Source: JAEHCY01 sp964519095
GTDB taxonomy: Bacteria; Pseudomonadota; Gammaproteobacteria; Chromatiales; Chromatiaceae
Direction: 5' to 3'
NCBI GenBank assembly: GCA_964519095.1
Contig: CAZFHV010000098.1
Span: forward strand, 1 to 12,999
Length of the DNA: 12,999 nt
Shown here: positions 6,078 to 12,999 of the stretch, piece after piece
How positions within the stretch are numbered: the first letter of the stretch is position 1
Layout of the letters: each line of letters begins with the position of its first letter
Notes under the pieces: model-generated
What the model saw: the letters and a program-made list of their open reading frames with translations, nothing else
Databases searched by the model: none
What the model was told of the DNA's origin: nothing
Program-made: the position numbers and the translations under genes

Positions 6078-7625
6078 ATGATCGACCAGACCCAGCTCGT
6101 CGCGGGCCTCCTGCGCCCCGAGGCGTACCCCCACTCCGCGGACCGCCTGGAGCACCTCCAGACCCACATCTCCCACGTGCTCCTCGCCGGGGACTATGCC
6201 TACAAGATCAAGAAGCCCCTGGATCTCGGGTTCCTGGACTTCTCCACCCTGGAGCGGCGCCGCTTCTGCTGCGAGGAGGAGCTGCGGCTCAACCGCCGTC
6301 TGGCGCCCGAGCTCTATCTGGAGGTGGTGCCCGTCACCGGCACCCCGGAGCAGCCCCGGATGGGGGGTGAGGGGGAGGCCCTGGAGTTTGCGGTTCGCAT
6401 GCGCCGCTTTGGCCAGGACGCCCTCCTCAACCGCCGCGAGGTGACCCCCGAGCTCATGGACCGCATCGCCGAGCGGGTGGCGGCATTCCACGGCGCCATC
6501 CCCGCCGCCCCCGCGGACAGCCCCTTCGGGGAGCCCGAGGCGGTGCTCTTCCCCATGCAGCAGAACTTCGACCAGATCCGCCACTTCCTGGCGGACCCCG
6601 CCCGGCTCGGGCGGCTGGACCCCCTGGAGAGCTGGACCCAGGAGACCTACCAGCGGCTGCGCCCCGCCCTCGGGGCCCGCCGGGCGGGGGGCCACGTCCG
6701 GGAGTGCCACGGGGACATGCACCTGGGGAACATCGCCCTCATCGGCACCGAGCTGGCCATCTTCGATGGTATCGAGTTCAACCCGAGCCTGTCCTGGATC
6801 GATACCATCAACGAGGTGGCCTTCTTCGTCATGGACCTGGAGCAGGCGGGGCGCCAGGGGCTCGCGCGCCGCTTCCTCAACCGCTACCTGGAGCTGACGG
6901 GCGACTACCCCGGGCTCGCCGTGCTCGACTTCTACAAGGTCTACCGGGCCCTGGTGCGGGCCAAGGTCACCGCCATCCGCTTCGGCCAGCCGGGGCTCGC
7001 CGCGGGGGAGCGGGACGCGGTGGCGGCGGAGTACGATCGCTATGTCAGCCTCGCCGAGTCCTACATCCAGCCGCGCCACCCCCGTCTCTTCATCACCCAT
7101 GGGGTATCGGGATCGGGCAAGAGCATCTTGGTGCGGATGCTGCGCGAGGTGCTGCCGCTGATCCAGGTGCGCTCGGACGTGGAGCGCAAGCGCCTCTTTG
7201 GCCTGGGGGAGGCGGAGCGCTCGGGGTCCGGGGCCTTCGGCGGCATCTATACCGAGGAGGCCACCCGTCGGACCTATGAGTACCTCCACGAGCTGGCGGC
7301 CGGGATCCTGGCAGCCGGGTATGACGCCTGCATCGACGCCGCGTTCCTCAAGGGCTGGCAGCGGGCCTCCTTCGCAAGCCTCGCCCAGGAGCGGGGCTGT
7401 GGGTTCCGCATCCTGGTCCCGGAGGCCCCCGAGGGGGTGCTGCGGGAGCGGGTGCGGGCACGCCACAGGGCCGGTACCGACGCCTCGGAGGCGGATCTGC
7501 AGATCCTGGAGGCCCAGCTCCGCTCTCGGGAGCCCCTGAGCGAGGCCGAGGCCGCGGCGGCCCTGCGGGTGGACACCCGCAATCCGCCGAGCCTCGCCGA
7601 GCTGGTCGCCCAGCTCTCCGCTTGA
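6078..7625 (+). CDS. Bifunctional APH-like kinase / P-loop ATPase protein
   Basis: A 515-residue fusion known across proteobacteria as aminoglycoside phosphotransferase-like plus AAA family ATPase (COG2187 with COG0645). The N-terminal half has YAYKIKKP (residues 40-47) at the usual place of the ATP-binding lysine, the catalytic-loop motif HGDMHLGN (211-218) and IFDGIEFN with D230 as the metal ligand, as in the APH/choline kinase fold. The C-terminal half begins near 336 with LFITHGVSGSGKS, a Walker A (342-349), followed by features of small-molecule P-loop kinases such as VRSDVERKRL. The ATG at 6078 has GAGGTGA 7 bases upstream; an in-frame GTG at 5985 adds 31 unconvincing residues. The natural substrate of this family is not known to me, and resistance should not be assumed. 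It stands alone and is convergent with the transporter gene, with 18 bases between the ends. Architecture certain, function open. Confidence 0.9.
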   Translation: MIDQTQLVAGLLRPEAYPHSADRLEHLQTHISHVLLAGDYAYKIKKPLDLGFLDFSTLERRRFCCEEELRLNRRLAPELYLEVVPVTGTPEQPRMGGEGEALEFAVRMRRFGQDALLNRREVTPELMDRIAERVAAFHGAIPAAPADSPFGEPEAVLFPMQQNFDQIRHFLADPARLGRLDPLESWTQETYQRLRPALGARRAGGHVRECHGDMHLGNIALIGTELAIFDGIEFNPSLSWIDTINEVAFFVMDLEQAGRQGLARRFLNRYLELTGDYPGLAVLDFYKVYRALVRAKVTAIRFGQPGLAAGERDAVAAEYDRYVSLAESYIQPRHPRLFITHGVSGSGKSILVRMLREVLPLIQVRSDVERKRLFGLGEAERSGSGAFGGIYTEEATRRTYEYLHELAAGILAAGYDACIDAAFLKGWQRASFASLAQERGCGFRILVPEAPEGVLRERVRARHRAGTDASEADLQILEAQLRSREPLSEAEAAAALRVDTRNPPSLAELVAQLSA

Positions 7626-7643
7626 GGGGCGCCGCCGCTCGGC

Positions 7644-8540
7644 TCAGAGGGCGATCAGGGCCACACCGGCCAGCAGGATGACACCCGCCGCCAAGTTGCG
7701 GGGCAGGTGGGGCTCGCGGAACAGGAGTGCCCCGTAGAGGATGCCAAACAGCAGGCTGGTGCGCTTGACGGCGATCATATAGGCCACCTCCACCTGGCTG
7801 ATGGCGAGGAAGTGGGTGTACACCATCAGCGCCGTGCTCGCCCCCACCGCGAGCACCGCCCAGGGGCGCCGGGCGATGCGTGCCAGGCCCCCGGGGGCGG
7901 GGAGGCCGAGCACCAGGAGGCTCGCCAGGCCCAGCACCCCGAAGTAGAAGGCCCCGAAGCGCTCGGGTCCCAGATACTGCATGGCCGCCTTCCCCAGGGT
8001 GGAGGTGAGGCTGTAGAGCGCGGCCACCCCGAGCATCAGGCGGGCACCCGGCTGGTGAGGGATCGCCCCCAGCGGTGCCCACCAGCTACGCCAGGCTCGG
8101 GGGTCCGCATGGTGGCTGTTCAGCAGCCAGGTGCCGAGCACCACCAGCAGGATCCCTCCAAACCCCTGGACCGAGACGGTCTCCCCCAGCACCAGGTAGG
8201 CGATCAGCACCACCAGCACTGGCGAGAAGGCAAGGTAGGGCAGGGTGTGCGACAGGGGATAATCGCGGATCGCCCGCATATACAGGCCCATGGCGGTGAG
8301 CTCCAGGGGCACCAGGATAGGGAGCCAGCCCCAGAAGGCGGGGGGCAGGTCCTCGGGCCAGCCCTGGATCAGGAGGAGCGGCGAGAGCAGGAGCCCCGTC
8401 AGGCCGAAGCGCACCACCACCAGCTCCCGGGCGCTCAAGCCGTGCAGCCAGGCCTTGGTGGCCGCGTCGGCGCTCGCCAGGCTCAGGGCGCACAGCAGCG
8501 CCAGGGGGAACCAGCCCAGGGACGCGAGGCCCACCGCCAC
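7644..8540 (-). CDS. EamA-type (DMT superfamily) membrane transporter
   Basis: A 298-residue protein that is hydrophobic almost throughout, with about ten membrane segments arranged as two repeats of the EamA domain (roughly residues 10-140 and 165-298). Typical features are the first helix LALLCALSLASADAATKAWL, VVRFGLTGLLLSPLLL, PYLAFSPVLVVLIAYLVLGE closing the fourth helix of repeat one, and SLLFGILYGALLFRE in repeat two. Such inner-membrane carriers export or exchange amino acids, nucleotides or metabolites; the substrate cannot be told. It is the last gene of the argA-dusA run and begins 6 bases after the dusA stop. The start is GTG; a second GTG lies two codons later, and no strong ribosome-binding site is visible, so translation coupled to dusA is likely. 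Confidence 0.88.
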   Translation of the reverse strand: MAVGLASLGWFPLALLCALSLASADAATKAWLHGLSARELVVVRFGLTGLLLSPLLLIQGWPEDLPPAFWGWLPILVPLELTAMGLYMRAIRDYPLSHTLPYLAFSPVLVVLIAYLVLGETVSVQGFGGILLVVLGTWLLNSHHADPRAWRSWWAPLGAIPHQPGARLMLGVAALYSLTSTLGKAAMQYLGPERFGAFYFGVLGLASLLVLGLPAPGGLARIARRPWAVLAVGASTALMVYTHFLAISQVEVAYMIAVKRTSLLFGILYGALLFREPHLPRNLAAGVILLAGVALIAL

Positions 8541-8546
8541 CGCCGA

Positions 8547-9524
8547 TCAGCCCCCGCGCACCCTGCGGGCGGCCTCCCGCAGGACCTCGACGCCGGCACC
8601 CTTGCGGTGGGCCTGCTCGCTCAGGTGCCGCCGCCAGGCGCGGGCCCCGGCCACCCCCGTGAAGAGCCCGAGGAGGTGTCGGCTGATGGACTGGAGACCT
8701 ATGCCCGCCGCCAGCTCCTCCTCCACCCAGGGCAGCAGGGCCTCGATCACCGCCTGGCGGCGGGAGGCGGGGGTGGGTTCGCCGAAGATCAGGGGATCGG
8801 CTTGGGCCAGGATCCAGGGGTTGTGGTAGGCCTCCCGGCCGATCATCACCCCATCCACGTCCCTCAGGAGCCCCGCCGCCTCCGCCACCGTGCGCACCCC
8901 GCCGTTGAGGATGATCTCGAGCTCGGGGAAGTCTGCCTTGAGCCGCAGCACCCGGTCGTGGCGCAGGGGGGGGACCTCCCGGTTCTCCTTCGGGCTCAGG
9001 CCCCGCAGCCAGGCCTTGCGGGCATGGATGATGAAGGTGCGGCAGCCCGCGGCGGCAAGGGTGCTCACGAAGTCTGCCAGGTCCTCGTAGCGGTCCCGAT
9101 GGTCGATACCGATGCGGGTCTTGACCGTGATGGGAACGGCGACCGCCGCCCCCATGGCCGCCACGCACTCGGCGACCAGCTCCGGCTCCGCCATCAGGCA
9201 GGCCCCGAAGCGCCCCGACTGGACCCGCTCGGAGGGGCAGCCCACGTTGATGTTGACCTCGTCGTAGCCCCAATCCTCGGCGATACGGGCCGCCTCTGCC
9301 ATCTCCGCGGGGTCGCTCCCGCCGATCTGCAGGGCGAGGGGGTGCTCCAGGGGGTCGAAGCGCAGCAGCCGCGCCCGCTCGCCGCGGAGGATGGCCGCGC
9401 TGGTGAGCATCTCGCTGTAGAGGAGGGTGCGGCGGCTCAAGTGCCGGACGAAGACGCGGAACAGCCGGTCCGTGCAATCCAGCATGGGCGCCACCGAGAG
9501 GCGCCGGTCGAGGGTGGCGGCCAC
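8547..9524 (-). CDS. dusA: tRNA-dihydrouridine(20/20a) synthase DusA
   Basis: This FMN enzyme uses NADPH to reduce uridine to dihydrouridine at positions 20 and 20a of the tRNA D-loop. The 325-residue protein aligns by eye with E. coli DusA over its length: SVAPMLDCTDR (10-20), the FMN-site ALQIGGSDP, NINVGCPSERVQSGRFGACL with the catalytic Cys96, VKTRIGID with Lys135, the DusA-specific HARKAWLRGLSPKENREVPP starting at His167, LNGGV (206-210) and MIGREAYHNPW. The start is a GTG at 9524, the only fitting start before the conserved N-terminus. Its AGGGG ribosome-binding site overlaps the TAG stop of argA, 12 bases upstream, which suggests one transcript and coupled translation. Nothing essential is missing. 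Confidence 0.96.
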   Translation of the reverse strand: MAATLDRRLSVAPMLDCTDRLFRVFVRHLSRRTLLYSEMLTSAAILRGERARLLRFDPLEHPLALQIGGSDPAEMAEAARIAEDWGYDEVNINVGCPSERVQSGRFGACLMAEPELVAECVAAMGAAVAVPITVKTRIGIDHRDRYEDLADFVSTLAAAGCRTFIIHARKAWLRGLSPKENREVPPLRHDRVLRLKADFPELEIILNGGVRTVAEAAGLLRDVDGVMIGREAYHNPWILAQADPLIFGEPTPASRRQAVIEALLPWVEEELAAGIGLQSISRHLLGLFTGVAGARAWRRHLSEQAHRKGAGVEVLREAARRVRGG

Positions 9525-9536
9525 AGGCGCTCGCCC

Positions 9537-10847
9537 CTAGAGGGTCTTGATGAAGACCTTGGAGTTACGCCGGTAGTTGTAGAGGGCCTGCTTCTCCATG
9601 GGGAGCGCCGTGAGGCCGGCGGGCTCGAAACCCCGCTCCTGGAACCAGTGGGCGGTCTGGGTGGTGAGGACGAACAGTCGCTCGATCCCGTGGGATCGGG
9701 CCTGGGTCTCGATCCCATCGAGCAGCTTGTCGCCCCGGCCGCCGCTGCGGTAGTCGGGGTGGACGGCGAGTCCCGCCAGCTCGCCCAGACCGGTGCCAGG
9801 GTAGGGGTACAGGGCGGCGCACGCGATGATCATGCCGTCGCGCTCCATCACCAGGAACCGCCCGATCTCCGTCTCCAGCCGCTCCCGGGAGCGCCGCACC
9901 AGGAAGCCGCTGGCCTCCAGGGGGCTGATCAGCTCCAGGATCCCGCCCACGTCCTCGATGCGCGCCGGGCGCAGGTCCTCGAAGGGCTCGGCGGTGATGA
10001 GGGTACCGATGCCGTCGCGGGTGAATAGCTCCCGCAGCAGGGCCCCATCGGTCTTTCGGCTGATCAAGTGGATGCGCTTCACGCCACGACGGCAGGCGCT
10101 GACCGCACCCTGGAGCGACTTGATCACCTCCTCGGGCAAAGACCCCGGCGCCACGACTAGGGCATCCACCTGGCGGGGGGTCAGATGGGTGAGGAGTGCC
10201 CCCTGGGCATCCAGGACCCCGGGCCCCTCCAACAGGGAGATCAGCTTGTCGGCGCCCAAGGCAATGGCGGTGCGGGTGGCCACCTCGGAGGCGCTCAGGT
10301 TGAACACCTCACCGGTGGGGGAGTAACCCACGGGGGTCATCAGCACCACCGCCCCGTCGTCGAGGCGCTGGCCGATGGCCTCGGTGTCGATGCGCCGGAT
10401 CTCGCCGGTGTGCTGATAGTCCACCCCCTCGATCACCCCCAGGGGCCGGGCGGTGACATAGTTGCCCGAGGCCACCCGGATCCGCGCCCCAGCCATGGGG
10501 GAGTTGGCCAGGCCCATGGAGAGCAGGGCCTCGATCTCCACCCGGGCTGCACCCGCCGCTTCCTTGACGCAGGCCAGCGCCAGGGCATCGGTCACCCGCA
10601 GGCCGTTGACGTAGCGTAGCTCCGCGCCGCGGGCCTTGAGCCGCTCCTCGATCTGGGGCCGGGCACCGGCTACCAGCACCAGGCGGATCCCCAGGGCATG
10701 GAGCAGGGCGATGTCGTGGATCAGGTGCGGAAAGCCGGGATCGATGCAGGCCTCACCGCCGAAGCTGACCACGAAGGTGCGTCCCCGGTGGGCGTGGATG
10801 TAGGGCGAGGACTGGCGAAACCAGGTGACGAAGGGATCGGCTTTCAT
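9537..10847 (-). CDS. argA: Amino-acid N-acetyltransferase (N-acetylglutamate synthase) ArgA
   Basis: Catalyses the first step of arginine synthesis, acetyl-CoA plus glutamate to N-acetylglutamate, in the cytoplasm. The 436 residues match the two-domain bacterial enzyme. An amino-acid-kinase-like domain (about 1-285) begins VVSFGGEACIDPGFPHLIHD and normally carries the arginine feedback site; LMTPVGYSPTGEVFNLSASE lies at 169-188. A GNAT domain (about 290-436) has the acetyl-CoA loop RSGGRG (367-372) and the typical end YNYRRNSKVFIKTL. The ATG at 10847 gives the conserved N-terminus; the Shine-Dalgarno match is poor. It heads the argA-dusA-transporter run. No ArgR box was recognised upstream. 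Confidence 0.97.
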   Translation of the reverse strand: MKADPFVTWFRQSSPYIHAHRGRTFVVSFGGEACIDPGFPHLIHDIALLHALGIRLVLVAGARPQIEERLKARGAELRYVNGLRVTDALALACVKEAAGAARVEIEALLSMGLANSPMAGARIRVASGNYVTARPLGVIEGVDYQHTGEIRRIDTEAIGQRLDDGAVVLMTPVGYSPTGEVFNLSASEVATRTAIALGADKLISLLEGPGVLDAQGALLTHLTPRQVDALVVAPGSLPEEVIKSLQGAVSACRRGVKRIHLISRKTDGALLRELFTRDGIGTLITAEPFEDLRPARIEDVGGILELISPLEASGFLVRRSRERLETEIGRFLVMERDGMIIACAALYPYPGTGLGELAGLAVHPDYRSGGRGDKLLDGIETQARSHGIERLFVLTTQTAHWFQERGFEPAGLTALPMEKQALYNYRRNSKVFIKTL

Positions 10848-11002
10848 GGCTCGGCGGCTCGGGGCCCGTTGGGGCGAGGGATGGCGTCACAGCTTACCCA
10901 ACCAGAACGCGGAAAAACCAGGGTAGGAAGGGTCCAGGAAAGCCCAATGGCGAAAAATCAGCGGCTTGGCGCCCCTTCCCTGCCAAGGCGTCATTGATCG
11001 GA

Positions 11003-11023
11003 CCCTGCTAGGGGATTACCCTA
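11003..11023. promoter_or_regulatory. Candidate operator: linked CCCT/AGGG dyads
   Basis: TAGGG-gatta-CCCTA (11009-11023) is a perfect 5-bp dyad with a 5-base spacer, and its left half also pairs with the preceding CCCT in CCCT-gct-AGGG (11003-11013). Three half-sites in alternating orientation in the divergent argA/glucan synthase region suggest a regulator binding site. The regulator is unknown. Confidence 0.35.
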
Positions 11024-11122
11024 AGCGATTGATTAGCCGCCCCGAGGCCAGAGCGCGCCCGACGGGTACCGGGCGGCGGATCGGGGTCCGCGGGAGGCCC
11101 CGGGGCGACGCCCCCGAGGGCG

Positions 11123-11128
11123 TAGAAT
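11123..11128 (+). promoter_or_regulatory. Candidate -10 box upstream of the glucan synthase gene
   Basis: TAGAAT lies 65 bases before the GTG at 11193, in a context (GTAGAATGC) like the box before the gene at 6078. No recognisable -35 lies at the right distance; a strong GC hairpin (11102-11114) occupies that area. Confidence 0.3.
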
Positions 11129-11192
11129 GCTCCGGCCCAGCCACCACCCGAATCCAGCAGTAGTGTCCCTGCCTCGAGCGAGCGAGCCGACG

Positions 11193-12999
11193 GTGAGCCC
11201 CAACATCACGCGTTCCAGCATCCTGATCGCGATCTCCATCGCCCTGATCACGGTCACCGTCTGGGCCTTCCTCAATCAGCCCGAGAGCGAGCCGCCCTGG
11301 CCCAAGCGCATCCAGGGCTTCTCCTATTCGCCCTACCGGGCGGACCAGGACGCCATGAAGGACGAGCTGCCCACGGAGGCCCAGATCGAGGAGGACCTGG
11401 CGCTACTGCACGACAAGACCCACGCGGTGCGTACCTACACCGTGGAGGGCACCATCGGGGCGGTGCCGCGGCTCGCCAGGAAGCACGGCCTGAACGTGGC
11501 CCTGGGGGCCTGGATCGACCACCGCCTCGATCGCAACGAGGAGGAGATCGAGCGGCTGATCCAGATCGCCGAGAAGAACCGCCGCAGCATCGTGCGGGTG
11601 TTCGTCGGCAACGAGGTGCAGCTACGCGGCGAGATCTCGCTGGCCAAGCACATCGAGTACCTGGATCGGGTGCGCAAGGCCCTCGACATGCGGGTGAGCA
11701 CCGCGGAGCCCTGGCACGTATGGCTCCGCTATCCCGAGCTGGCCGAGCACGTGGACTTCATTGCGGTCCATCTCCTGCCCTACTGGGAAGGGGTGCCCGT
11801 GGACTCGGCGGTGGACTACGTCATCGACAAGGTCAAACGCCTCAAGGAGGCCTTTCCCAACAAACCCCTGGTCATCTCCGAGGTGGGCTGGCCTAGCCAG
11901 GGGCGTACCCGGGAGGGTGCCGTGGCCTCCGTGGCCAACGAGGCCACCTTCCTGCGCCGCTTCCTCGATCTCGCGGAACGCGAGAAGTACGTGTACTACG
12001 TGATGGAGGCCTTCGATCAGCCCTGGAAGAAGCAGATCGAGGGGGCGGTGGGTGCCTACTGGGGGGTGTTCAACGCCGATCGCAAGCCCAAGTTCGAGTT
12101 CAAGGCGCCCATCGTCGACATCCCCGAATGGCCGGCGCTCGCTGCGGCCTCGGTGTTGATCGGGCTGATCACGCTCGGGATCCTCTTCATCGACAGCCGT
12201 ACCCTGAGCGGTCGCGGGCGGGGGTTCCTGGCCCTGGTGGCCTATGCGGTGGCCGGGGCGGCCGTTTGGGTGGCCTACGACTTCACCCGCCAATACCTCA
12301 GTCTAGGGATGATCCTGGTGGGGTCGCTGCTGTTCATCGGCATGATCGGGGTGATCCTGGTCATGCTCGCAGAGGCCCACGAGTGGGCGGAGGCCACCTG
12401 GGTGTCCACACGGCGCCGCCCCTTCCATCCGCTCCCCCTGATGGACAGCGAGCTGCCCCTGGTGTCGGTGCACGTCCCGGCCTACAACGAGCCCCCCGAG
12501 ATGATGATAGAGACCCTCGACGCCCTGGCGCGGCTCGAGTACCCGAGCTACGAGGTCATCGTCATCGACAACAACACCAAGGACCCCGCGGTCTGGCAGC
12601 CGGTGCGAGACCACTGCGAGAAGCTGGGTCCCCGCTTTCGCTTCTTCCACGAGGACAAACTGGCGGGCTTCAAGGCCGGGGCCCTGAACTACGCGCTCGC
12701 CCGCACCGATCCCGCCGCCGAGGTCATCGCCGTGATCGACAGCGACTACCAGGTGCGCCCGCGCTGGCTGAGGGACCTGGTGCCCCAGTTCCGCCGCAAG
12801 GAGACCGCCATCGTCCAGGCCCCCCAGGACTATCGCGACGACCAGGAGAGCGCCTTCAAGGCCATGTGCTACTCCGAGTACCGGGGCTTCTTCTATATCG
12901 GCATGGTCACCCGCAACGACCGCAATGCCATCATCCAACACGGCACGATGACCCTGGTGCGCCGCTCGGTGCTCGAAGAAGTCGGCGGTTGGGCCGAGT
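11193..12999 (+). CDS. ndvB: GH17-GT2 fusion, NdvB-type membrane beta-glucan synthase (3' end off window)
   Basis: 602 residues are in the window. A membrane segment at 9-27 is followed by a periplasmic glycoside hydrolase family 17 domain (about 38-310) with VFVGNEV, placing the acid/base at Glu141, and VISEVGWPS, placing the nucleophile at Glu230. Membrane segments lie near 315-333, 345-362 and 370-393. Then a cytoplasmic GT2 domain starts with SVHVPAYNEPP (425-435), VIVIDNNT (455-462) and the DSD metal site (516-518), and runs to TMTLVRRSVLEEVGGWAE, just before the expected TED and QRRRW motifs outside the window. This is the layout of Pseudomonas NdvB, which makes periplasmic beta-1,3-glucans that the GH17 domain remodels. 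The symbol rests on architecture. The start is uncertain: GTG 11193 follows GAGCGAGCGAG, while an in-frame GTG at 11163 and ATG at 11127 are possible. Codons up to the edge are intact. Confidence 0.88.
   Translation, partial: MSPNITRSSILIAISIALITVTVWAFLNQPESEPPWPKRIQGFSYSPYRADQDAMKDELPTEAQIEEDLALLHDKTHAVRTYTVEGTIGAVPRLARKHGLNVALGAWIDHRLDRNEEEIERLIQIAEKNRRSIVRVFVGNEVQLRGEISLAKHIEYLDRVRKALDMRVSTAEPWHVWLRYPELAEHVDFIAVHLLPYWEGVPVDSAVDYVIDKVKRLKEAFPNKPLVISEVGWPSQGRTREGAVASVANEATFLRRFLDLAEREKYVYYVMEAFDQPWKKQIEGAVGAYWGVFNADRKPKFEFKAPIVDIPEWPALAAASVLIGLITLGILFIDSRTLSGRGRGFLALVAYAVAGAAVWVAYDFTRQYLSLGMILVGSLLFIGMIGVILVMLAEAHEWAEATWVSTRRRPFHPLPLMDSELPLVSVHVPAYNEPPEMMIETLDALARLEYPSYEVIVIDNNTKDPAVWQPVRDHCEKLGPRFRFFHEDKLAGFKAGALNYALARTDPAAEVIAVIDSDYQVRPRWLRDLVPQFRRKETAIVQAPQDYRDDQESAFKAMCYSEYRGFFYIGMVTRNDRNAIIQHGTMTLVRRSVLEEVGGWAE

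Larger units (their letters stand above)
10848..11192. other. Divergent intergenic region between argA and the glucan synthase gene
   Basis: These 345 bases must hold the promoters of two divergent transcripts, but no consensus pair is clear for argA. Visible structures are CTTGGC...GCCAAG (10965-10970 with 10982-10987), the linked CCCT/AGGG/CCCT dyads at 11003-11023, the perfect hairpin GGGGC-GAC-GCCCC (11102-11114) and a TAGAAT box at 11123-11128. The 10910-11040 part is less GC-rich than its surroundings, as expected for a regulatory zone. No coding frame is convincing. Confidence 0.5.

Noticed and set aside
5624..6169. Minus-strand frame of 181 codons covering the intergenic region and the start of the APH-ATPase gene
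   Set aside because: It overlaps the sgp promoter and leader and the conserved start of a real gene, and the product is Arg/Ser/Pro-rich with no recognisable motif.
6078..7625. Aminoglycoside resistance determinant
   Set aside because: The Brenner-type motif is shared by the whole APH/choline kinase superfamily, and this fusion is a widespread chromosomal protein. Nothing points to drug modification.
7707..10028. Plus-strand open frame of 773 codons
   Set aside because: It runs antisense across three recognised genes (transporter, dusA, argA) and has no domain-like composition.
11127..11192. In-frame ATG at 11127 as start of the glucan synthase
   Set aside because: It overlaps the TAGAAT box, lacks a ribosome-binding site and would put a non-conserved polar stretch before the membrane segment. 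It stays possible if that box is not a promoter.

Overview
The window reads as chromosomal DNA of a GC-rich sulfur-oxidising gammaproteobacterium, most likely in or near the Chromatiales (purple sulfur bacteria and relatives). The strongest pointer is a small secreted Gly/Trp/Tyr-rich protein at 5268-5627 (minus) that looks like a sulfur-globule envelope protein (SgpA/B/C type). ArgA and DusA of proteobacterial type, a GH17-GT2 glucan synthase of the Pseudomonas NdvB type and a PAN-tagged bacterial alpha-2-macroglobulin fit this. The placement is inferred from gene content and composition, not from a marker gene.

Layout, left to right. (1) 1-3688, minus: the N-terminal 1229 residues of a periplasmic alpha-2-macroglobulin family protein, cut by the left edge. 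(2) 3807-5003, plus: a lipoprotein solute-binding protein of the LivJ/LivK type, divergent from gene 1 and without permease or ATPase genes beside it. (3) 5004-5267: a gap between convergent genes that holds a 16-bp-arm inverted repeat and a pair of REP-like palindromic units. (4) 5268-5627, minus: the sulfur-globule-type gene, with an AT-rich near-consensus promoter, an iterated 9-bp element just upstream of it, and a leader that can fold from its very 5' end. (5) 5628-6077: intergenic, rich in dyads. (6) 6078-7625, plus: an APH-like kinase domain fused to a P-loop kinase-like ATPase domain. (7) 10847 down to 7644, minus: a compact run argA - dusA - EamA-type transporter with gaps of 12 and 6 bp, probably one operon. 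(8) 10848-11192: a divergent intergenic region with several dyads. (9) 11193-12999, plus: the first 602 residues of an inner-membrane GH17-GT2 glucan synthase, cut by the right edge.

The genes do not form one obvious pathway. Four deal with the cell envelope or periplasm (alpha-2-macroglobulin, binding protein, sulfur-globule protein, glucan synthase), and the argA-dusA-transporter run is housekeeping. I see no insertion sequence, phage gene, CRISPR array, tRNA or rRNA. The most unusual signals are non-coding and cluster around the sulfur-globule gene: its promoter and leader, the REP-like pair just after its stop codon, and the large inverted repeat beyond that.
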